Source: Cupriavidus necator A5-1 (GTDB lineage Bacteria; Pseudomonadota; Gammaproteobacteria; Burkholderiales; Burkholderiaceae). Taken from it: a stretch of 64,000 nucleotides of DNA. Where the stretch lies: contig NZ_JQLI01000001.1 in assembly GCF_000744095.1 (NCBI RefSeq), positions 4,402,001 to 4,466,000 on the forward strand, read 5' to 3'. Below are positions 52,261-63,577 of this stretch, piece by piece. The notes beneath the pieces were generated by a model. It did not search any database, had not been told where the DNA came from, and saw only the letters and a list, made by a program, of their open reading frames with translations. The position numbers were made by a program, and so were the translations under genes. The stretch's first letter is position 1. Each line of letters opens with the position of its first letter.

Positions 52261-55080
52261 ATGACCGCGGAAGACCACGGATCCGGCGGAACTGGCGGAA
52301 CTGGTGATGAGGCGACCCGCATCGCGCACCGCCGCCGCCAGCTCGGCATCGCGCCGCGCGTGAGCGAAGGCCAGCGCAACTGGGCGCTGGCGCTGTCGGG
52401 CGGTGGCATCCGCAGCGCCACCTTCTGCCTTGGCGTGATGCAGGCGCTGTCGGGCACCGAGATGCCCGCCGAGGCCGTGCAGCCGGCGCCCGCCCCGGAA
52501 GCCCCGGCGCAGCATCCGGTCACGCCGGCGGCTGCGACCGCGGCAGCGGCGCAGACCGTACCAGGCCTGGCCTCGCTGCTGGCGCAGTTTGACTACTTGT
52601 CCACCGTCAGCGGCGGCGGCTATCTTGGCGCCTTCTTCGTCAGCCTGTTCGTGCCCGGACGCCTGCGCCGCGGCACCGGCGCGGCCCAGGCCGCGGCCGA
52701 CGCCTACCACACGCTGCAATGCGAGCCGCCGGGGCGCATCCACACCTCGGTGTCGTACGCCGCCGATCCCGGGCGCGGCGCGGTGGCGTGGCTGCGCGAG
52801 AACGGCCGGTACCTGTCGCCCACCGGCGCCGGCGACAACCTCTATGCCGCCGCGCTGGTAGTGCGCAACTGGCTCGCCATGCAATACGTGATCGGCAGCG
52901 CGCTGCTGGTGTTGCTGGCCCTGCTGGCGCTCGGCCAACATATCGCGGTCGGTGTGTCCTATGGGCTTGGCCGCTACGAAATGGACCTGCTGCACGACGC
53001 CCGGCAGGCCTTCAACGAAGGGCGCTGCGCGATCTGGTGGAGCGCGCTGCTGTGGTTGCCGCTGGTCACGGCGGTGATCGGCGCAGTGCCGCCGGGACTG
53101 GCGTACTGGCTGGTCTATCCGCGCGCCAACGATCCGCAGGCGGTGGCGCGCTTTTTCGCCCCGGCGCCGCTGGTAACCACGCTGCTCGCGCTCATGTTGC
53201 TGAGCGCGGCGCGCTGGTCGGAATGGCTCGGTCACGGGCTGGTCATTGGCGGGCTGTTCGCCACGCTCGGCGTGCTGACGCTGCTGGGCGTGCTGTGTTG
53301 CCTGCTGCTGCTGCGGGGCGAGCCGCCCTCCGTGGCCACCTACCGCGTGCGCGCCACGCGGGCGCTGCGCGGCGCCTTTACGCTGACGCTGTGGCTGGCG
53401 GCGCTGGGCCTCGCCGATACCGCCGCGCGCACCGCCTACCTCTATGCCCACGCCGTGCGCCATCCGTGGGGCGCGGCGCTGCCGGCGGGAGTGCTCGGCG
53501 TGCTGGTCTGGCTGGTGCGCTACGGATCGCGCTGGCTCGACGAAGGGCGCAAGGGCAGCGCCGATACGCCGTGGCGCGCGCTGGGTGCCAGGCTGCCGGT
53601 GTCGCTGCTGGCCGGCGCGGCGGCGGCGGTGCTGGCGCTGCTGCTGTTCGTGCTGTGGTCGTGGCTGGTGCTGTGGGTGCGCTGGGACGGGCGCGAGCCG
53701 GTCGACTGGCTGGTGTACGGCACCGCCTATACCGGTCCGGCACTGTTGACGCTGACCGTGGTGGCGCTGGTGCTCGCGCTGGTGGCCGGGCGCTTTACCG
53801 GCTTTCTGAATTTGTCCACGCTGCAGCCGTTCTACGCGGCGCGGCTCACGCGCGCGTTCCTGGGCGCGTCCAACGGCGAACGCTTTGCCGCGCCCGATCC
53901 GGACGCGGATCCGGACGGCCGCCAGCGCGAACGCTTCAGCGTGGCCGAGCCGGTGGCGGGCGACCAGCTCAGCCTGAACACCTATTACGATCCGCGCGTG
54001 CTGGCGCCGCTGCACCTGATCAACGTCACGCTGAACCTGACCGTCGACCCGGCCGAACAGCTGGTGCAGCGCGACCGCAAGGGCAAGCCGCTGTGCCTGG
54101 CGCCCGGCGCCTGCGTGGCGCAGCCGGGCGCGGCGGCCACCATCGCGCCGGATGCGTACGCGCGCTTCACCATCGACGGCTGGGCCTGCTGCCCCGATGT
54201 GTCATGGCCGTCGTCGGGCAAGCTCGCCGAATCGCGCACCGTGGGCGACTGGATCGCGATCTCGGGCGCGACGGTATCGACCGGGCTGGGGCGCGCGACC
54301 AAGCTCGGCACCTCGCTGCTGCTGGGCCTGGCCAACCTGCGGCTGGGCACGTGGTGGCCGTCTTACCCGGCCAGCCATGCGCGCGAGGGCGGCCGCCGGG
54401 GCCGGGCGCGGCGCCATCCCGAACGCGCCACGCATCCTTGGCTCGCCGCCGGCATGGCGCTGTTTCGCACGCAGTATTACCTGGGCTGCGAGCTGGCCGC
54501 GCGCTTCCATGGCACGCGGCGCGGCTGGCAATACCTGTCCGACGGCGGGCACTTCGACAACACCGGCGTCTATGAACTGCTGCGTCCCGGGCGCGATGTC
54601 TCGCTGATCGTGCTGTGCGATTGCGGCGGCGATCCCGACTACCGCTTCGGCGACCTCGCCAACCTGATCCGGCTGGCGCGCATCGATTACGGGCTCGAGA
54701 TCGTGATCGATACCGAGGCGGCTACCACGCATCCGGTGCTGAGCCGCGTCTTCGGCGTGCCGGAGGACTTCCTGCCGGACGCGGAGGGGGACGACAAGCG
54801 GCCAGACAAATGCGCGGTGCTCCTCAACGTCTATCGCACCGAGCCGGGATGCGCGGCGCCTCGCGCGCGGGTCTGCCGCATCGTGCTGCTCAAGCCGCGG
54901 CTGGTGTCATGGGCGCCGGCGGACGTGCGCCAGTACGGCGCGACCCATCCCACCTTTCCGCAGGAAGCCACCGCCGACCAGTTCTTCGATGAGGCGCAAT
55001 GGGAAAGCTATCGCGCGCTGGGCCTTGCGATCGGCCGGCGCGTGCTGGGTGGCGTCGTGGGGCGCGCGCTGCTGGCCTGA
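52261..55080 (+). CDS. membrane-embedded patatin-like phospholipase
   Basis: A 939-residue protein with a split patatin domain. The oxyanion-hole motif SGGGIRSATFCLG is near residue 47, the nucleophile S117 is in LSTVSGGGYLGAFF, and the Asp of the catalytic dyad is D761 (YLSDGGHFDNTGVYELL), far downstream. Between them lie about six to eight hydrophobic segments (about 210-235, 255-285, 300-360, 375-430, 450-520), so the lipase halves bracket a membrane region. It probably hydrolyses acyl chains of lipids at the inner membrane. ATG 52261 has a GGGAGG site. Relatives in beta-proteobacteria are uncharacterised. A 12-bp tandem array follows the stop. Confidence 0.85.
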   Translation: MTAEDHGSGGTGGTGDEATRIAHRRRQLGIAPRVSEGQRNWALALSGGGIRSATFCLGVMQALSGTEMPAEAVQPAPAPEAPAQHPVTPAAATAAAAQTVPGLASLLAQFDYLSTVSGGGYLGAFFVSLFVPGRLRRGTGAAQAAADAYHTLQCEPPGRIHTSVSYAADPGRGAVAWLRENGRYLSPTGAGDNLYAAALVVRNWLAMQYVIGSALLVLLALLALGQHIAVGVSYGLGRYEMDLLHDARQAFNEGRCAIWWSALLWLPLVTAVIGAVPPGLAYWLVYPRANDPQAVARFFAPAPLVTTLLALMLLSAARWSEWLGHGLVIGGLFATLGVLTLLGVLCCLLLLRGEPPSVATYRVRATRALRGAFTLTLWLAALGLADTAARTAYLYAHAVRHPWGAALPAGVLGVLVWLVRYGSRWLDEGRKGSADTPWRALGARLPVSLLAGAAAAVLALLLFVLWSWLVLWVRWDGREPVDWLVYGTAYTGPALLTLTVVALVLALVAGRFTGFLNLSTLQPFYAARLTRAFLGASNGERFAAPDPDADPDGRQRERFSVAEPVAGDQLSLNTYYDPRVLAPLHLINVTLNLTVDPAEQLVQRDRKGKPLCLAPGACVAQPGAAATIAPDAYARFTIDGWACCPDVSWPSSGKLAESRTVGDWIAISGATVSTGLGRATKLGTSLLLGLANLRLGTWWPSYPASHAREGGRRGRARRHPERATHPWLAAGMALFRTQYYLGCELAARFHGTRRGWQYLSDGGHFDNTGVYELLRPGRDVSLIVLCDCGGDPDYRFGDLANLIRLARIDYGLEIVIDTEAATTHPVLSRVFGVPEDFLPDAEGDDKRPDKCAVLLNVYRTEPGCAAPRARVCRIVLLKPRLVSWAPADVRQYGATHPTFPQEATADQFFDEAQWESYRALGLAIGRRVLGGVVGRALLA

Positions 55081-55082
55081 AG

Positions 55083-55154
55083 CAACAAGAGGCACAACAA
55101 GAGGCACAACAAGAGGCACAACAAGAGGCACAACAAGAGGCACAACAAGAGGAA
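55083..55154. repeat. 12-bp tandem repeat, six units
   Basis: Six head-to-tail copies of CAACAAGAGGCA, the last ending AA instead of CA, begin two bases after the patatin-like stop codon. The unit is a multiple of three. The following spacer to 55305 shows no gene. Confidence 0.92.
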
Positions 55155-55305
55155 ACTGCGCGCCGGGCCGTAGCGGATACCCACGCCGCCCGAAGGGCCG
55201 CGATCCGGCCGCCAGCACGATTGGCCCGGTCTCTCTAAGATAGCGATCCATCCGCATTGCCGCGGCGGCGCAACGTGTTGCGTACGCCGCCTGCCATCGA
55301 CCATC

Positions 55306-56346
<1,041 letters not shown>

Positions 56347-56632
56347 ACGCCGTCAGGCCGCCTGCCGGAACGCCGACACCGCGCGCATGATCGACTGCGC
56401 CTGCTTGGCGGCCGCCCCTTCTTCGCTCCTTGAGCGGCCGCTGGTCTTTCTGCGCCGTATGCCGTGGGCGCCACCTGCAAGGCCGCCAGCGCGGGGCGCG
56501 GCGATTCTCGTTTGCGTGCGGCCGACGCGCTCGGATACATTAGAAGGCCCGGAGATACCAGAGAGGCGCAGCCACGCAGTCCGCGCCCCGACAGTCCGCC
56601 CGCTTGACGGCAGCGACGACCAGGAGACAACG

Positions 56633-58624
<1,992 letters not shown>

Positions 58625-58663
58625 GCCGCACGGCCGCGATACGGTTGTCCATACCCTGTACAC

Positions 58664-58691
58664 CTGCGCTGTGACAGCTGTCACAGCGCAG
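58664..58691. promoter_or_regulatory. 28-bp perfect palindrome, candidate AcoR enhancer
   Basis: CTGCGCTGTGACAG followed directly by CTGTCACAGCGCAG, with no mismatch or spacer. It is centred about 108 bases before the predicted aco start site, the usual place for an enhancer-binding-protein site. It also lies 39 bases after the acoR stop, so a role as an acoR hairpin cannot be excluded, though no T-run follows. Confidence 0.65.
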
Positions 58692-58758
58692 CGTCGCTGC
58701 TTGCCCTTTTCCTGCGGGTAATCCCTCGGATTTTAGTGTCTGCCGGCCCCGCACGCGC

Positions 58759-58774
58759 TGGCACATCCATTGCA
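58759..58774 (+). promoter_or_regulatory. sigma-54 promoter of acoXABC
   Basis: TGGCAC-ATCCA-TTGCA matches the -24/-12 consensus fully. It lies 39 bases before the acoX start, giving a transcription start near 58786. This agrees with the known sigma-54 dependence of the Cupriavidus aco operon. Confidence 0.9.
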
Positions 58775-58812
58775 AATATGCCTGTCAAGACAACGACAAC
58801 AGGAGACAGGCA

Positions 58813-59880
58813 ATGGAGCACGCAACGGGCGCCGCGGCGCCGGTGGTCGGCATCATCGCCAATCCGATCTCCGCGCGCGATATCCGCCGCGTGATCGCCA
58901 ACGCCAACAGCCTGCAACTGGCCGATCGCGTCAATATCGTGCTGCGGCTGCTGGCCGCGCTGGCGTCGTGCGGCGTCGGGCGCGTGCTGATGATGCCGGA
59001 TCGCGAAGGGCTGCGCGTCATGCTGGCGCGGCACCTGGCGCGGCGGCAAGGGCCGGATTCGAACCTGCCCGCCGTCGAATACCTCGACATGCCGGTGACC
59101 GCGCGTGTAGACGATACGCTGCGCGCCGCGCGCTGCATGGCCGATGCGGGTGTTGCCGCGATCATCGTGCTGGGCGGCGATGGCACCCACCGCGCGGTGG
59201 TGCGCGAATGCGGCGCGGTGCCGATCGCCGGGCTGTCGACCGGCACCAACAACGCCTACCCGGAGATGCGCGAGCCCACCATCACCGGCCTTGCCGCCGG
59301 GCTCTACGCCACCGGCCGCGTGCCGGCCAGGGATGCGCTGGCATCGAACAAGCGACTCGACATCGTCATCCGCGACGGCGACGGCGGCTTTCGCCGCGAT
59401 ATCGCGCTGGTCGACGCGGTGATCTCGCACGAGCATTTCATCGGCGCGCGCGCGCTGTGGAAGACCGACACGCTCGCCGCCGTCTACGTGTCCTTTGCAG
59501 ATCCGCAGGCCATCGGCCTGTCGGCCATCGCCGGACTGCTGGAGCCGGTGGGCCGGCGCGAGCCCGGCGGGCTGGCAATCGAACTGGCCGCACCTGGTGA
59601 AGGCGAATTCGACCTGCGCGCGCCGATCGCGCCGGGCCTGCTGTGCACGGTGCCGGTGGCCGGCTGGGAGCGGCTCGAACATGGCCGCCCGCACCGCGTG
59701 CGTCAGCGCAGCGGCATCGTCGCGCTCGACGGCGAGCGCGAGCTGGCCTTCGGCCCAGGCGACGAAGTCACGGTCACCCTGCATGAACACGCTTTTCGCA
59801 GCATCGACGTGGCGGCCTGCATGCGCTATGCCGCGCGCCACCACCTGATGCGCTGCCTGCCGCAGCACGCGGCCATTTGA
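58813..59880 (+). CDS. acoX: acetoin catabolism protein AcoX
   Basis: A 355-residue protein of the ATP-NAD kinase-like fold, encoded first in Cupriavidus-type aco operons. VGIIANPISARDIRRV opens the fold, and IIVLGGDGTHRAVVREC with GLSTGTNNAYPEM corresponds to the GGDGT and NE/D nucleotide-binding motifs of NAD kinases. Its exact function in acetoin breakdown is not settled, but it is co-expressed with the dehydrogenase complex. GGAGACAGGCA precedes the ATG. It is followed after 73 bases by acoA. Confidence 0.92.
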   Translation: MEHATGAAAPVVGIIANPISARDIRRVIANANSLQLADRVNIVLRLLAALASCGVGRVLMMPDREGLRVMLARHLARRQGPDSNLPAVEYLDMPVTARVDDTLRAARCMADAGVAAIIVLGGDGTHRAVVRECGAVPIAGLSTGTNNAYPEMREPTITGLAAGLYATGRVPARDALASNKRLDIVIRDGDGGFRRDIALVDAVISHEHFIGARALWKTDTLAAVYVSFADPQAIGLSAIAGLLEPVGRREPGGLAIELAAPGEGEFDLRAPIAPGLLCTVPVAGWERLEHGRPHRVRQRSGIVALDGERELAFGPGDEVTVTLHEHAFRSIDVAACMRYAARHHLMRCLPQHAAI

Positions 59881-59953
59881 TGACGCGCGGGCGCCCCGCC
59901 CGCTTCCTCTCCCTTTCTTGTAGTGCAACACCTGAAAAACGAAGGAGACAGAC

Positions 59954-60955
59954 ATGACAGCCAGAGCTTCGCACGATTCAACCGCGCTGCCGCTCGACAA
60001 GGAGACGCTGCTGACGGTGTACCGGAAGATGCGCACCATCCGCGATTTCGAGGAACGCCTGCATGTGGATTTCGGGCGCGGCGATATCCCGGGCTTCGTC
60101 CACCTGTATGCGGGTGAGGAAGCCGCGGGCGTCGGCATCCTGCACCACCTGAACGACGGCGACCGCATTGCCAGCACGCATCGCGGCCATGGCCACTGCA
60201 TTGCCAAGGGCGTGGATCCGGTGGCGATGATGAAGGAGATCTACGGCAAGAAGGGTGGCTCGTGCAACGGCAAGGGCGGCTCGATGCATATCGCCGACCT
60301 GTCCAAGGGCATGATGGGCGCCAACGGCATCCTCGGCGCGGGCGCCCCGCTGATCTGCGGCGCTGCGCTGGCGGCCAAGTTCCGCGGCAAGGGCGAGGTC
60401 GGCATCACCTTCTGCGGCGACGGCGCCTCCAACCAGGGCACCTTCCTGGAAAGCCTGAACCTGGCGGCGGTGTGGAACCTGCCAGTGATCTTCGTGATCG
60501 AGAACAACGGCTACGCCGAATCGACTTCGCGCGACTACGGCACCGCGGTCGACAGCTACGTCGACCGCGCCGCCGGCTTCGGCATCCCGGGCGTGACCGT
60601 GGATGGCACCGATTTCTTCGCGGTTTATGAAGCGGCCGGGGAAGTCATCCGCCGCGCGCGCGAAGGCGGCGGCCCCTCGCTGCTCGAATGCAAGATGGTC
60701 CGCTTCTATGGCCACTTCGAGGGCGATGCGCAGACCTACCGCGCCGAGGGCGAGCTCGACGATATCCGCGCCAACAAGGATTGCCTGAAGCTGTTCGCCC
60801 GCACGGTGACGCAGGCCGGCGTCGTGGCGCGCGAGGAGCTCGACACCATCGACCGCGAGGTCGCCACGCTGATCGAGCACGCCGTACAGGAAGCCAAGGC
60901 CGCGCCGCTGCCCGGGCCGGAAGACCTGCTCACCGACGTCTACGTCAGCTACTGA
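59954..60955 (+). CDS. acoA: acetoin dehydrogenase E1 alpha subunit
   Basis: A 333-residue thiamine-diphosphate-binding E1 alpha subunit of the acetoin cleavage complex, which splits acetoin into acetaldehyde and an acetyl group. The ThDP motif runs from CGDGASNQGTF to VIENNGYAEST (GDG-x about 26-NN). The loop segments RTIRDFEERL, STHRGHGHCIAKG and GGSMHIADL are typical of this family. It works with AcoB and passes the acetyl group to AcoC. GAAGGAGACAGAC precedes the ATG. Confidence 0.95.
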   Translation: MTARASHDSTALPLDKETLLTVYRKMRTIRDFEERLHVDFGRGDIPGFVHLYAGEEAAGVGILHHLNDGDRIASTHRGHGHCIAKGVDPVAMMKEIYGKKGGSCNGKGGSMHIADLSKGMMGANGILGAGAPLICGAALAAKFRGKGEVGITFCGDGASNQGTFLESLNLAAVWNLPVIFVIENNGYAESTSRDYGTAVDSYVDRAAGFGIPGVTVDGTDFFAVYEAAGEVIRRAREGGGPSLLECKMVRFYGHFEGDAQTYRAEGELDDIRANKDCLKLFARTVTQAGVVAREELDTIDREVATLIEHAVQEAKAAPLPGPEDLLTDVYVSY

Positions 60956-60992
60956 TCCGCCCCACGCCAAACCAACTATCAGGAGACAAACC

Positions 60993-62009
60993 ATGGCTCG
61001 CAAACTGAGCATCAAGCTGGCGATCAACGAGGCGATCGACCAGGAAATGACCCGCGACCCCAGCGTCATCATGCTGGGCGAAGATATCGTCGGCGGTGCC
61101 GGCGCGGACGGCGAGAAGGACGCCTGGGGCGGCGTGCTGGGCGTGACCAAGGGCTTGTACGCAAAGCATGGCGACCGCCTGCTGGATACGCCGCTGTCGG
61201 AGTCGGCCTATGTCGGCGCGGCCATCGGCGCCGCGGCCTGCGGCATGCGTCCGATCGCCGAGCTGATGTTTATCGACTTCATGGGCGTGTGCTTCGACCA
61301 GATCTTCAACCAGGCTGCCAAGTTCCGCTACATGTTCGGCGGCAAGGCCGAGACGCCGGTGGTGATCCGCGCGATGGTCGGCGCGGGTTTTCGCGCAGCC
61401 GCGCAGCACAGCCAGATGCTGACGCCGCTGTTCACGCATATCCCCGGGCTGAAGGTGGTGTGCCCGTCAACCCCGTACGACACCAAGGGCCTGCTGATCC
61501 AGGCGATCCGCGACAACGACCCGGTGATCTTCTGCGAGCACAAGAACCTGTACGGGCTGGAGGGCGAGGTGCCCGAAGGCGCCTACGCGATCCCGTTCGG
61601 CGAGGCCAATATCGTGCGCGACGGCAAGGACGTGTCGATCGTCACCTATGGGCTGATGGTGCATCGCTCGCTGGAAGCGGCCGCCGCGCTGGCGAAGGAG
61701 GGCATCGAGGCGGAAGTGATCGACCTGCGCACGCTCTCGCCGCTGGACATGGACACCGTGCTGGAATCGGTCGAGAACACCGGCCGTCTGGTGGTCGTGG
61801 ACGAAGCCAGCCCGCGCTGCAATATCGCCACCGATATCTCCGCGCAGGTCGCGCAGCAGGCCTTCGGCGCGCTCAAGGCCGGTATCGAGATGGTGTGCCC
61901 GCCGCATACGCCGGTGCCGTTCTCGCCCACGCTGGAAGACCTGTACATCCCCAGCGCCGCGCAGATCGCTGATGCCGCGCGCAAGACCATGAAGGGAGGC
62001 AAGCACTGA
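60993..62009 (+). CDS. acoB: acetoin dehydrogenase E1 beta subunit
   Basis: A 338-residue transketolase-like E1 beta subunit. The N-terminal pyrimidine-binding domain reads LAINEAIDQEMTRDPSVIMLGEDI, DTPLSESAYVGAAIGAA and the MFIDFMGVCFDQIFNQAAK stretch. The C-terminal domain has VVVDEASPRCNIATDISA. It forms the alpha2-beta2 E1 with AcoA and completes the ThDP site at the subunit interface. AGGAGACAAACC precedes the ATG, and its stop overlaps the acoC start (TGATG), so the two are translationally coupled. Confidence 0.95.
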   Translation: MARKLSIKLAINEAIDQEMTRDPSVIMLGEDIVGGAGADGEKDAWGGVLGVTKGLYAKHGDRLLDTPLSESAYVGAAIGAAACGMRPIAELMFIDFMGVCFDQIFNQAAKFRYMFGGKAETPVVIRAMVGAGFRAAAQHSQMLTPLFTHIPGLKVVCPSTPYDTKGLLIQAIRDNDPVIFCEHKNLYGLEGEVPEGAYAIPFGEANIVRDGKDVSIVTYGLMVHRSLEAAAALAKEGIEAEVIDLRTLSPLDMDTVLESVENTGRLVVVDEASPRCNIATDISAQVAQQAFGALKAGIEMVCPPHTPVPFSPTLEDLYIPSAAQIADAARKTMKGGKH

Positions 62010-63133
62010 TGGCAACCACTTTTACCCCCACGATTACCCCGATCGTGATGCCCAAGTGGGGCCTGTCGATGAAGGAAGGCACGGTCAATGCCTGGCTCGT
62101 CGACGAGGGCACCGAGATTGCCGTGGGCATGCCGATCCTCGACGTGGAAACCGACAAGATCGCCAATGCGGTGGAGGCGCCGGATGCCGGCACGCTGCGC
62201 CGCAAGGTGGCGCAGGCCGGCGACGTGCTGCCGGTCAAGGCGCTGCTGGGCGTGCTTGCGCCTGCGGAGGTGAGCGATGCGGATATCGATGCGTATGTCG
62301 CGGCTTATGAAACGCCGGCGGACGACGGCGGCGAGGAAGACGCCGCCTCTGCCTACCAGTTTGCCGAGGTGGACGGCATCCGCGTCCGCTATGCCCGCAA
62401 GGGCAGCGGCGCCGAGACCGTGCTCTTCATTCATGGCTTTGGCGGTGACCTGGACAACTGGCTGTTCAACCTCGACCCGCTCGCCGACGCGTACACCGTC
62501 GTGGCACTGGACCTGCCCGGACATGGGCAGTCGTCGCCGCGGCTCGCGGGCACGACGCTGGCGCAGATGGCCGGCTTTGTAGCGCGCTTCATGGATGAGA
62601 CCGGCATCGACGCGGCGCACGTGGTCGGCCATTCGATGGGCGGCGGCGTTGCCGCGCAGCTGGCGGTGGATGCGCCGCAGCGGGTGCTGTCGGTGGCGCT
62701 GGTCTCGCCAGTGGGCTTTGGCGATACCGTCAACAGCGGCTATACCGAGGGCTTCGTCAATGCGCAGTCGCGCCGCGACCTCAAGCCCGTGGTCGAACTG
62801 CTGTTTGCCGATGCCGGGCTGGTCAGCCGCCAGATGCTGGACGACCTGCTGCGCTACAAGCGGCTGGACGGCGTCAGCGAGGCATTGACGGCGCTGGGGC
62901 AGGGCTTGTTCGGCGGCGGCCGCCAGACCGAGCAGCCCGCCCAGCGGCTGGCCGGCAGCGGCAAGCGCGTGCTGGTGGTGTGGGGCGGGCAGGACCGGAT
63001 CATCCCGGCCGAGCACGCCGAGAGCGCGCCGCCGGATGCGACTGTCAAGGTCTTTGCCGACGCGGGCCATATGAGCCAGATGGAAAAGGCGAACGAGTTC
63101 AACGCGCTGCTCAGGCAGCACCTGGCGGGCTGA
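62009..63133 (+). CDS. acoC: acetoin dehydrogenase E2 (lipoyl domain plus alpha/beta hydrolase)
   Basis: A 374-residue dihydrolipoamide acetyltransferase of the AcoC type. Residues about 10-85 form a lipoyl domain with the modified K50 (VETDKIANAVEA). After a short acidic linker (ADDGGEEDAAS) comes an alpha/beta-hydrolase fold (about 120-372) with LFIHGFGGDLDNW and the nucleophile elbow GHSMGGG (S209), in place of the usual E2 catalytic domain. It takes the acetyl group from E1 to CoA. No E3 (acoL) gene follows, as in other Cupriavidus aco operons, so a shared dihydrolipoamide dehydrogenase is needed. Confidence 0.95.
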   Translation: MATTFTPTITPIVMPKWGLSMKEGTVNAWLVDEGTEIAVGMPILDVETDKIANAVEAPDAGTLRRKVAQAGDVLPVKALLGVLAPAEVSDADIDAYVAAYETPADDGGEEDAASAYQFAEVDGIRVRYARKGSGAETVLFIHGFGGDLDNWLFNLDPLADAYTVVALDLPGHGQSSPRLAGTTLAQMAGFVARFMDETGIDAAHVVGHSMGGGVAAQLAVDAPQRVLSVALVSPVGFGDTVNSGYTEGFVNAQSRRDLKPVVELLFADAGLVSRQMLDDLLRYKRLDGVSEALTALGQGLFGGGRQTEQPAQRLAGSGKRVLVVWGGQDRIIPAEHAESAPPDATVKVFADAGHMSQMEKANEFNALLRQHLAG

Positions 63134-63194
63134 TGCCCGCGCGCGGACGGCGCGCAGCGATGCTGCCGTCCGCGCGATCACGAAAGGAATTCCA

Positions 63195-63536
63195 ATGACG
63201 ACAGAACTGAAGACGCGACTGACGCAGATAAACCAGCAGTTCGCCGCGCTTGGCAAGGCCCAGCCCGGCGCGATGAGCGCCTTCCAGGGGCTGATGAAGT
63301 CTGCCACCCAGGATGGCAGTTTGTCCGCTGCCATCAAGGAGTTGATCGCCGTCGCGCTGGCCGTGCAGAAGGGCTGCGACGACTGCGTGCTGTTCCACAC
63401 CAGCCAGGCGCTGCGCCATGGCGCCACGCGCGAGCAGCTCGCCGAAGTGCTGGCCATCAATATCGAGATGGGCGGCGGGCCCGGCGCCATGTACGGTTCG
63501 AAGGCGCTGGCCTATTTCGATGCGCTCAACGGCTAG
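63195..63536 (+). CDS. AhpD/carboxymuconolactone decarboxylase-like protein
   Basis: A 113-residue all-helical AhpD-like protein. The redox pair and proton-relay residue appear as KGCDDCVLFHTSQAL (CxxC followed by H), preceded by IKELIAVALAVQ and followed by EVLAINIEMGGGPGAMYG. Such proteins are thiol peroxidases or disulfide reductases; AhpD itself uses a lipoylated protein as electron donor, which is suggestive next to acoC and a lipoate-ligase gene. It starts 62 bases after acoC and probably belongs to the aco transcript. Confidence 0.88.
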   Translation: MTTELKTRLTQINQQFAALGKAQPGAMSAFQGLMKSATQDGSLSAAIKELIAVALAVQKGCDDCVLFHTSQALRHGATREQLAEVLAINIEMGGGPGAMYGSKALAYFDALNG

Positions 63537-63577
63537 CCTTGTTAGACTCCGCGCATTGCAGCCACCGGGCACGAGCC

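Noticed and set aside
55083..55154. CRISPR array
   Set aside because: Units are 12 bases, contiguous and without spacers; no cas gene is near.
63134..63194. acoL (E3) gene after acoC
   Set aside because: The next gene encodes a 113-residue AhpD-like protein; no FAD/disulfide motif of dihydrolipoamide dehydrogenase is present.
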